Source: Clostridia bacterium (GTDB lineage: Bacteria; Bacillota_A; Clostridia; UMGS1810). Taken from it: a DNA stretch of 11,506 bases. Shown here in pieces: positions 1 through 5,082 of the stretch. The notes beneath the pieces were generated by a model. The model was not told where the DNA came from. It saw only the letters and a program-made list of their open reading frames with translations, and ran no database searches. A program made the translations under genes and the position numbers. Positions within the stretch are counted from its first letter, which is position 1. Each line of letters opens with the position of its first letter. The stretch covers positions 1 through 11,506 of the forward strand of contig JAFSBJ010000094.1 of NCBI GenBank assembly GCA_017437345.1, given 5' to 3'.

Positions 1-983
1 TCGCCGCCGCTGAAAAGACCTTTAAGGCATGAAAGGTCTACCGACTGCATATCTTCATTTCTAAGCATCGCTTCAAAAAGTGTGGGAACACCTGCCATAT
101 AATTTGGACGATATTTTTTGAAAAGACCGGCAAACTTTTTAACATCAAGCTGAGGCACAAGCACACACTGTCCGCCATAGATAAGCATGGCATGAATACC
201 AACACCAAGACCAAAACCATGAAAAACAGGCATAACGGAGAGCATTATATCGCCTGCCTGGAGACATTCGGATGCGGTTGCTGTCTGGATAGCAAAGGAA
301 TTAAAATTAAGATTTGTTAAAAGTATTCCTTTTGAGGTGCCTGTTGTGCCGCCGCTAAAGAGAATAACTGCGCTATCCTCCCCTTTTCCTTTTGGCACAA
401 TTTCTTCTTTACATCTTTGGGCGCCCTGCATAAATTCAGGCCAGGAAATTGACCATGGGTCAGACGAAACCTTTGGCTCGTGGCCTATGAATTTATACAT
501 AAAGCCTTTAATGGCAGGGAGACCTTCTTCTATTTTACATTCGATAATTCTTTCAACCTGGGTTTTGCCTTTTATTGCTTCAAATTTATTAAAAAAGCGT
601 GTAAGAGTTATTGCTATTTTACTTTTTGTTTCGTTAAGATAGAAAAGAATCTCATTTTCAGCAGACAAGGGATGAATCATACTTGCGATTGCACCAAGCT
701 TATTTATTGCATAAAACATTATTATTGCCTGAGGGACATTTGGAAGGCACACAGTTACCACATCGCCCTCCTTTACCCCCTGAACCCTGAGTGCTTTGGC
801 ACAGCTGTCTATCTGGGATATATATTCTTTATAGCTAACAGATTTCCCCATAAAATCATAGGCTATATTATCAGGATAATCATTTGCAGCTTTTAAAACA
901 ATATCATAAAGTGAAATATCCGGGTATTCCAGGGTATGAGGAATATTTTCATACCATTTTAACCATTTTGCATCAGAACTCAA
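1..983 (-). CDS. Acyl-CoA-ligase-type adenylate-forming enzyme, N-terminal 327 residues (cut by window edge)
   Basis: The gene enters at a TTG and runs off the left edge, so only the N-terminal half of the usual roughly 500-residue ANL-family enzyme is present. The ATP/AMP-binding P-loop FSGGTTGTSKG lies at residues 209-219. Further on, VMPVFHGFGLGVG resembles the A4 motif of acyl- and aryl-CoA ligases. Family members activate a carboxylic acid as the acyl-adenylate and usually pass it to CoA; the substrate cannot be read from this half. The TTG start is chosen because an in-frame TAG lies six bases upstream and a GGGGAGG site sits nine bases before it. The first 11 bases overlap the end of the acyltransferase-like gene, so the two are probably translationally coupled and work together. 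There is no ATG in this frame near the start. The family call is firm; the specific reaction is not. Confidence 0.88.
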   Translation of the reverse strand, partial: MSSDAKWLKWYENIPHTLEYPDISLYDIVLKAANDYPDNIAYDFMGKSVSYKEYISQIDSCAKALRVQGVKEGDVVTVCLPNVPQAIIMFYAINKLGAIASMIHPLSAENEILFYLNETKSKIAITLTRFFNKFEAIKGKTQVERIIECKIEEGLPAIKGFMYKFIGHEPKVSSDPWSISWPEFMQGAQRCKEEIVPKGKGEDSAVILFSGGTTGTSKGILLTNLNFNSFAIQTATASECLQAGDIMLSVMPVFHGFGLGVGIHAMLIYGGQCVLVPQLDVKKFAGLFKKYRPNYMAGVPTLFEAMLRNEDMQSVDLSCLKGLFSGG

Positions 984-1839
984 AATCTATTTCCTCCCCA
1001 AGTGTTTTATCAAGAAGCTCAGGATTTTCAAAAAGGTGTTTAACCAGCTTAAAGGAGCGGGCAAAATAGAAACCATCGGCAATTCTTTCATCAAGAGTTA
1101 TCCCCAGATCAACAACATCTCTTATTTCTAATTTACCTTCTTTATTTAACACAGGCTCTTTATGATATTCACCTATTGTGATAACTATACTGTTTGTGCC
1201 AAAATTATTAAGATGGTGATAAACTGCATCGCATTTTATGCTTCCAAGATTTGAAAGCATAACTGTCACATAGTTGGGGTCAACTGAGCTAAAAGCCTTG
1301 GGCATAAGGCCATGGCTATCTGCAAAACGCATGAAAGCCATAAAGATATACATTATAAACTTTGGAAACTTTTTAACGATATTTAAAATGTCATCCACGC
1401 TCTGCCCCTTATCCACCCTTTTTGCTTCAACAAGCTTCGGAGTGAGGCGGTCGGTTATGGCACAAAGGTTTTCATCGTCCTTTGGTGTATATATCATTAG
1501 GGTTTCTTCGGAATGATCGGTAAACTGTTTTTTAACTGTGAAGCCCATGGAGATTTCTCTTCTCATATAATAACGCTTACCTGATATATATCTGTTTAAA
1601 AGAGGACGCATTTTCACTGTTCTTGCAACTGCGGCAATAACACAATGAAAAAGAGTTACCTTTCTTTCTCCTGTTTCGTTTTTGGATTTTATGTATTCAA
1701 GAAGCTTGGTGATGTCGAGCTTTTCATTTAGATATACCTCAGCATCGGTTCTGTTGGGCATTAAAAATGCCATATAGGAATGAAGTCCGTCTATATCACG
1801 AACGCGGGTAGCATCGTATCTGTCGCCCCATTTTCTCAT
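973..1839 (-). CDS. CAT/E2-fold acyltransferase-like protein with the catalytic His replaced by Glu
   Basis: This 288-residue protein looks like a stand-alone catalytic domain of the 2-oxoacid dehydrogenase E2 / chloramphenicol acetyltransferase fold. There is no lipoyl or subunit-binding domain. Residues 194-199 (MLSNLG) match the E2 active-site SNLG segment. Residues 250-256 read DERIADG where E2 enzymes have DHRxxDG, so Asp-Gly is kept but the catalytic His is Glu251. The family transfers acyl groups between thioesters or to small acceptors; with Glu in that place the protein may use other chemistry or have a binding or structural role. It starts at an ATG behind AAGGATG and has its own promoter. 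Its end overlaps the adenylate-forming enzyme by 11 bases, suggesting that one activates and the other transfers an acyl group. Fold assignment is good; function is inference. Confidence 0.78.
   Translation of the reverse strand: MRKWGDRYDATRVRDIDGLHSYMAFLMPNRTDAEVYLNEKLDITKLLEYIKSKNETGERKVTLFHCVIAAVARTVKMRPLLNRYISGKRYYMRREISMGFTVKKQFTDHSEETLMIYTPKDDENLCAITDRLTPKLVEAKRVDKGQSVDDILNIVKKFPKFIMYIFMAFMRFADSHGLMPKAFSSVDPNYVTVMLSNLGSIKCDAVYHHLNNFGTNSIVITIGEYHKEPVLNKEGKLEIRDVVDLGITLDERIADGFYFARSFKLVKHLFENPELLDKTLGEEIDFEF
991..999 (-). promoter_or_regulatory. Ribosome binding site deciding the TTG start of the adenylate-forming enzyme
   Basis: On the minus strand this reads GGGGAGGAA, with the GGGGAGG core nine bases from the TTG at 983-981. 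It lies inside the last codons of the preceding gene, as expected for a coupled pair, and supports the non-ATG start. Confidence 0.7.
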
Positions 1840-1873
1840 TGTATCACATCCTTAGTGAATTATAATTATATAA

Positions 1874-1902
1874 ATTATAACATAAAATTAGAATTAAAGC
1901 AA
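1874..1902 (-). promoter_or_regulatory. Sigma-A-type promoter for the acyltransferase/adenylate-forming pair
   Basis: On the minus strand, TTGCTT (1902-1897) is separated by 17 bases from a perfect TATAAT (1879-1874), which is preceded by TGT, an extended -10. Predicted transcription start is near 1867, giving a leader of about 28 bases. Confidence 0.6.
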
Positions 1903-1906
1903 TGAT

Positions 1907-2071
1907 TTATTGAATGGGATTAAAAATAAGGCGAAAATATAATGAGTTTTTAAAAGTGTCTTCTTTTAAAAGAATTCTTTTCTCATAGTCTCGTGGAATG
2001 TCATATTCCCATATGTATTTTATTGTATTATGTATTTCTTTTAATACTTTCCTCGGAATCTTATTAACCAT
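1907..2071 (-). CDS. Small hypothetical protein, 54 aa, possibly an N-terminal gene fragment
   Basis: An ATG with an AAGGAG site ten bases upstream opens a 54-codon frame ending in TAA. The product is charged and apparently helical, containing YIWEYDIPRDYEKRILLKED, with no signal peptide or membrane segment. The start lies 21 bases beyond the stop of the four-helix-bundle gene on the same strand, so the two are probably co-transcribed. The segment reminds me, from memory only, of the N-terminus of longer hypothetical proteins in Clostridia; if so, this is a truncated remnant, since the reading after residue 50 ends quickly and no continuation is evident before the next promoter. A genuine short gene is the alternative. 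No function is assigned. Confidence 0.45.
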   Translation of the reverse strand: MVNKIPRKVLKEIHNTIKYIWEYDIPRDYEKRILLKEDTFKNSLYFRLIFNPIQ

Positions 2072-2092
2072 AATAAACCGACTCCTTACACA

Positions 2093-2440
2093 TCACTTAC
2101 TTTTATTTGCTGTATTTATTGACGAAATAAGCATTTTCTTAATTTGTTCTGCAAGATTGATGGTTTTGTCATAATCATATTCAAATAATTTTGTATTCTT
2201 TAAAAGTGTAAGCCAATATATACTTTCGCTAACTTCTTTCAGAGATATATGCAGTTTTGCAATAAAATCAGGCTTGCTGTTACCATAAATTGCTTCGTTT
2301 ATATTTGCACCTACACTTGTTGCACTCCGTAACAATTGTTTTGCAATAGTTGTATCCCTTTTAGTTTTTGCATACTCTTCATAAAACAATACTATCCCAG
2401 TTGCAAATTCCAATGATTTATTTAAAAGTGGACTTTCCAT
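2093..2440 (-). CDS. Four-helix-bundle protein (S23 / bAvd-like family)
   Basis: This is a 115-residue helical protein of the family first described as the 23S rRNA intervening-sequence protein and related to Avd, the accessory protein of diversity-generating retroelements. The signature parts are QLLRSATSVGANINEA (residues 35-50) and KLHISLKEVSESIYWLTLL (62-80), and the length is typical. Family members form basic oligomeric barrels; in retroelements Avd binds the reverse transcriptase and RNA, but most genomic copies are solitary and of unknown function. No reverse transcriptase, template or variable repeat, or 23S sequence is present here, so neither known role is supported. The ATG has GAGGTGA six bases upstream. 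The gene stands with a 54-codon ORF in a short island between the tRNA terminator and the acyltransferase operon. Confidence 0.88.
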   Translation of the reverse strand: MESPLLNKSLEFATGIVLFYEEYAKTKRDTTIAKQLLRSATSVGANINEAIYGNSKPDFIAKLHISLKEVSESIYWLTLLKNTKLFEYDYDKTINLAEQIKKMLISSINTANKSK

Positions 2441-2459
2441 TTATTTTCACCTCAAATTC

Positions 2460-2488
2460 AATATATCATAACACAATATATAATTCAA
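2460..2488 (-). promoter_or_regulatory. Candidate promoter for the four-helix-bundle gene
   Basis: On the minus strand, TTGAAT (2488-2483) and TATATT (2465-2460) are 17 bases apart. The predicted start near 2453 would put the ribosome binding site almost at the 5' end of the message, which is tight, so the call is tentative. Confidence 0.35.
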
Positions 2489-2489
2489 T

Positions 2490-2507
2490 GTTTTGCGTGA
2501 GCAAAAC
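2490..2507. repeat. Perfect 7-bp palindrome upstream of the four-helix-bundle promoter
   Basis: GTTTTGC and GCAAAAC are separated by four bases (GTGA on the plus strand). The palindrome ends one base upstream of the proposed -35 box, so it could be an operator-like site or a small hairpin. No T-tract follows, so it is not a terminator. Confidence 0.45.
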
Positions 2508-2510
2508 TAC

Positions 2511-2600
2511 CTTTTCTCTTATCTATTCTTTTTTATCTTTTATCTGGAAACGACAATTTCAGTGAAGAGTGAAGAGAGAAAAGAGAATAGAGAATAGAAC
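2511..2600. repeat. Pyrimidine-rich then purine-rich tract, imperfect inverted repeat
   Basis: About 2511-2545 is almost all pyrimidine plus A (TTCTCTTATCTATTC), and 2561-2600 is almost all purine plus T (GAGAGAAAAGAGAATAGAG), including a run of GAATAGA units. The two halves are imperfect reverse complements around a short centre. Between them, 2548-2559 is an exact 12-base inverse copy of 2627-2638 in the neighbouring terminator. No coding frame with a ribosome binding site was found. It may mark the boundary of the small island. Confidence 0.4.
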
Positions 2601-2643
2601 AAAAAAAACGACAACTTTCTCAAAGAAAATTGTCGTTTTTTTT
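2601..2643 (-). terminator. Rho-independent terminator of the tRNA gene
   Basis: A 14-bp stem (2601-2614 with 2630-2643) contains ACGACAA/TTGTCGT flanked by A8/T8. An inner TTTCT/AGAAA helix lies across a C/A mismatch, with a three-base loop. It begins three bases beyond the 3' end of the tRNA. The A/T runs on both flanks mean that it could also terminate plus-strand transcripts. Confidence 0.85.
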
Positions 2644-2645
2644 GA

Positions 2646-2719
2646 TGGACCTTCAGGGACTCGAACCCCGGACCAACCGGTTATGAGCCGGTTGCTCTAA
2701 CCAACTGAGCTAAAGGTCC
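2646..2719 (-). tRNA. tRNA with CAU anticodon, probably tRNA-Ile2 (lysidine type), otherwise tRNA-Met
   Basis: A full 74-base cloverleaf is visible: acceptor GGACCTT/AAGGTCC, D-stem GCTC/GAGC, anticodon stem ACCGG/CCGGT with loop CTCATAA, and T-stem CGGGG/CCCTG with loop TTCGAGT and one G-U pair. The discriminator is A; CCA is not encoded and must be added. An initiator tRNA is excluded because the first pair G1-C72 is intact and the three G-C pairs of the initiator anticodon stem are absent. C4-G69 and C5-G68 are the acceptor pairs known as TilS determinants in E. coli tRNA-Ile2, and the acceptor resembles what I recall of Bacillus tRNA-Ile2. Lysidine at C34 would make it read AUA. An automatic annotation would probably say tRNA-Met. 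Confidence 0.93.
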
Positions 2720-2749
2720 AGATGAGTACTCTCAAATGAACACTTAGGT

Positions 2750-2778
2750 ATTATATCACAGTAAAAACAAAATTTCAA
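2750..2778 (-). promoter_or_regulatory. Strong sigma-A promoter of the tRNA gene
   Basis: On the minus strand, TTGAAA (2778-2773) stands 17 bases from a perfect TATAAT (2755-2750). Transcription should start near 2743, about 24 bases before the mature tRNA 5' end, leaving a short leader for RNase P. Confidence 0.85.
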
Positions 2779-2829
2779 GTGTTTTTTGAAAAAAATTACA
2801 TAAATTATTCCGACATTCTTTGCACAATC

Positions 2830-3510
2830 TTAATCAATTTCAACTACTGTGAGTATATTTCCGTCTACCTTGAATTTAATTTCTTTTTCTGCAAAGGAGA
2901 AGCCATAGACTCTATTGGGGTCATTATGATATGAAGGACGGGGATTCTCACTAAGGATAACCTCAAGATTTTTTATAAATTCAACATCATAAGTTGATTT
3001 AATCTTATCTGGAATTACAACAATGAGCTTCTTTATATCTATAGCTTCTGTAAAACCGCCTGTGGCGTCGGGGTGAATGTCGGTAAAGGGAAGATAGGGT
3101 TTTATGTCGTAGATAGGGGTGCCATTTAAAAGGTCTGCCCCACTTACAACAAGATACATTCCCTTCTCCTTTGATTTTTTAACCTCTAAAAGCTTAACGG
3201 AACTAAGCCCAAGGTTATTTGGTCTGAAGGGTGAGCGAGTTGCAAACACACCAACCCTTTTATTGCCCCCAAGCTTTGGCGGGCGGACAGTTGGCGACCA
3301 TTTTTCTTTTGGGTTCTTGGAAAAGCCCCATATGAGCCAGAGGTGGCTAAAGCTTCCTATTTCGCGAAGGGCTTCAGCTATGCGATAGTCTTTTTCAAAT
3401 ATTATTTCAGATTTCATTTCCTTTAAGATTCCGCTTTGTCTTGGAATGGCAAACTTGGAATCAAAGGAGTTTTTTATTCTGGCTATTGGTTTTATCAACA
3501 TTTCACTCAT
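2830..3510 (-). CDS. trmO: tRNA (N6-threonylcarbamoyladenosine-37) N6-methyltransferase TrmO
   Basis: This 226-residue protein belongs to the TrmO/TsaA (YaeB, UPF0066) family, which uses S-adenosylmethionine to methylate t6A37 to m6t6A, in E. coli mainly on threonine tRNA. The family hallmarks are all present: RVGVFATRSPFRPNNLGLS at residues 85-103, the DLLNGTPIYDIKPYLP block at 126-141, and the C-terminal DPNRVYGF at 197-204. The length is close to the E. coli enzyme. The ATG has GAAGGTG six bases upstream. That site directly follows the T-run of a terminator behind glyS, and no convincing promoter lies between, so expression probably depends on read-through from glyS or an internal promoter. 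It sits with a tRNA gene and glyS in a translation-related block. The archaeal-type and bacterial-type members share these motifs, so the family call is firm. Confidence 0.93.
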   Translation of the reverse strand: MSEMLIKPIARIKNSFDSKFAIPRQSGILKEMKSEIIFEKDYRIAEALREIGSFSHLWLIWGFSKNPKEKWSPTVRPPKLGGNKRVGVFATRSPFRPNNLGLSSVKLLEVKKSKEKGMYLVVSGADLLNGTPIYDIKPYLPFTDIHPDATGGFTEAIDIKKLIVVIPDKIKSTYDVEFIKNLEVILSENPRPSYHNDPNRVYGFSFAEKEIKFKVDGNILTVVEID

Positions 3511-3522
3511 TAAAACACCTTC

Positions 3523-3557
3523 AAAAAATGGGCAGGTTAGCTGATAACCCGCCCATT
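3523..3557 (-). terminator. Rho-independent terminator between glyS and trmO
   Basis: A 13-bp stem (3527-3539 with 3545-3557) includes TGGGC/GCCCA and GGTTA/TAACC with a five-base loop. It is followed on the minus strand by six T. One pair is G-U on the minus transcript but would be a mismatch on the plus transcript, so it works better for minus-strand genes. It lies just downstream of the glyS stop. Confidence 0.85.
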
Positions 3558-3565
3558 AAAACTAC

Positions 3566-4957
3566 TTAAAATTCAAGTCTTTCTTCTATATAGGAAGCAA
3601 CTTCTTCCATTTTAAGAGTTATCTGCTCCATTGTATCGCGATTTCTAACGGTGACACTTCCGGTTTCTTCTGTGTCGAAGTCATAGGTGATGCACCAGGG
3701 AGTTCCGATTTCATCCTGACGACGATAACGCTTACCTATGCTGCCCGCATCATCAAATTCACAGTTGAATTTTTTGGAAAGGCTTTCATAGAGCTTATAT
3801 GCATTTTCACTAAGCTTTTTGGAAAGAGGAAGAATAGCAGCTTTAACAGGAGCAAGAGCGGGATGGAATCTCATAACAACTCTTGTGTCATTTTCACCAA
3901 TCTGTTCTTCATCATAAGCTTCAACAAGGAACGCAAGGGCAACTCTGTCGGCACCAAGAGAAGGTTCAACACAATATGGAACATATCTTTCATTTGTAAC
4001 AGGGTCGATATATTCCATCTTTTCACCTGAATGCTGAGCATGCTGCTTGAGGTCGAAGTCTGTACGGTCAGCGATGCCCCATAATTCGCCCCATCCAAAT
4101 GGGAACATAAACTCAATATCTGTGGTGGCATTGCTATAGTGGGAAAGTTCTTCGGGAGAATGGTCACGAAGCTTTAAGTTTTCTTCCTTTATGCCAAGGC
4201 TTAAAAGGAAGTTTTTGCAGTAGTCTTTCCAATATTTAAACCATTCAAGGTCTGTTCCGGGTTTGCAGAAGAATTCAAGCTCCATCTGTTCAAATTCTCT
4301 TGTTCTGAAGGTGAAATTACCGGGAGTGATTTCATTACGGAATGATTTACCAACCTGAGCTATACCAAAGGGGATTTTCTTTCTTGATGTTCTCTGAACA
4401 TTTTTAAAGTTTACGAAAATACCCTGAGCTGTTTCAGGACGAAGGAAAAGCTCGGATGTGGAATCTTCGGTTACACCCTGGAAGGTTTTAAACATAAGAT
4501 TAAACTTACGAATGTCTGTATAGTTCATTTTGCCGCATTTTGGGCAGGCAATGTTATTTTCTTTTATGTATTCAAGCATTTTTTCATTTGACCAACCGTC
4601 TACAACAACAGTTTCGCCTTTTTCAAAATGCCAGTCTTCAATGAGCTTATCAGCACGATGACGGGATTTACATTCCTTACAGTCCATTAAAGGATCGCTG
4701 AAACCACCAACATGACCTGATGCAACCCAAACCTGAGGATTCATAAGAATTGCAGCATCAAGACCTACATTATAGGGAGATTCCTGAACGAATTTTTTCC
4801 ACCATGCTTTTTTAACATTGTTTTTGAATTCAACACCTAAAGGGCCATAGTCCCATGTGTTAGCAAGCCCACCATATATTTCAGAACCGGAATATACGAT
4901 ACCTCTGCCTTTACAAAGAGCAATGATTTTTTCCATTGTCTTTTCTGTGTTTAACAT
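3566..4957 (-). CDS. glyS: Glycyl-tRNA synthetase, single-chain alpha2 type
   Basis: This class II synthetase charges tRNA-Gly with glycine in the cytoplasm. The 463-residue length and the absence of separate alpha and beta genes place it in the homodimeric (GlyQS) type common in Firmicutes. Visible parts are the N-terminal [13 protein letters not shown] (18-30), a probable zinc site with CxxC pairs at 93/96 and 138/141, class II motif 2 with FRNE at 206-209 and FEQMELEFF, and motif 3 GADR at 335-338. An anticodon-binding domain follows from about 370. The ATG has AAAGGAATG upstream at suitable spacing. A sigma-A promoter gives a leader of only about 37 bases, too short for a T-box, which often controls synthetase genes in this phylum. 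A terminator follows the stop directly. Confidence 0.97.
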   Translation of the reverse strand: MLNTEKTMEKIIALCKGRGIVYSGSEIYGGLANTWDYGPLGVEFKNNVKKAWWKKFVQESPYNVGLDAAILMNPQVWVASGHVGGFSDPLMDCKECKSRHRADKLIEDWHFEKGETVVVDGWSNEKMLEYIKENNIACPKCGKMNYTDIRKFNLMFKTFQGVTEDSTSELFLRPETAQGIFVNFKNVQRTSRKKIPFGIAQVGKSFRNEITPGNFTFRTREFEQMELEFFCKPGTDLEWFKYWKDYCKNFLLSLGIKEENLKLRDHSPEELSHYSNATTDIEFMFPFGWGELWGIADRTDFDLKQHAQHSGEKMEYIDPVTNERYVPYCVEPSLGADRVALAFLVEAYDEEQIGENDTRVVMRFHPALAPVKAAILPLSKKLSENAYKLYESLSKKFNCEFDDAGSIGKRYRRQDEIGTPWCITYDFDTEETGSVTVRNRDTMEQITLKMEEVASYIEERLEF

Positions 4958-5000
4958 TTATATCATTCCTTTCATTAATTACAAAGCACATACAGCTTAT

Positions 5001-5029
5001 ATAATATAGCAAAACAAGGTATTTGTCAA
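5001..5029 (-). promoter_or_regulatory. Sigma-A promoter of glyS
   Basis: A perfect TTGACA (5029-5024) and TATTAT (5006-5001) are separated by 17 bases on the minus strand. The predicted start is near 4994, giving a leader of about 37 bases. Confidence 0.8.
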
Positions 5030-5039
5030 GATTTAAGGG

Positions 5040-5078
5040 AAACAAAAGGGATTGTAAAAACTATTTTTACAATCCCTT
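5040..5078 (-). terminator. Rho-independent terminator of the sugar dehydratase gene
   Basis: A perfect 15-bp stem (5046-5060 with 5064-5078; AAGGGATTGTAAAAA on the plus strand) has a three-base loop. On the minus strand it is followed by TTTTGTTT. It begins five bases beyond the dehydratase stop and separates that gene from glyS. Confidence 0.85.
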
Positions 5079-5082
5079 CGCT

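Noticed and set aside
337..896. Plus-strand open frames at 337-642 and 480-896
   Set aside because: They lie antisense to the clearly recognisable adenylate-forming enzyme and their translations show no protein-family features.
1949..1972. Direct repeat TTTTAAAAG twice
   Set aside because: It lies inside the 54-codon ORF and arises from AT-rich Lys/Leu/Phe codons. There are only two copies.
2093..2440. Part of a diversity-generating retroelement, suggested by the Avd-like protein
   Set aside because: There is no reverse transcriptase, template repeat, variable repeat or target protein in the window, and most members of this family are solitary.
2368..2565. Plus-strand open frame of 65 codons
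   Set aside because: It runs antisense through the four-helix-bundle gene start and through the pyrimidine-rich tract, and shows no convincing protein pattern.
1907..2719. tRNA-integrated genomic island with attachment sites
   Set aside because: The tRNA 3' end faces the small island, but no copy of that end was found in 1840-2100 and no integrase gene is present.
2773..2800. Terminator behind trmO
   Set aside because: TTTTTTGAAAAAA has no loop and no GC-rich stem, and it overlaps the -35 box of the tRNA promoter. trmO transcripts may therefore run on into the tRNA.
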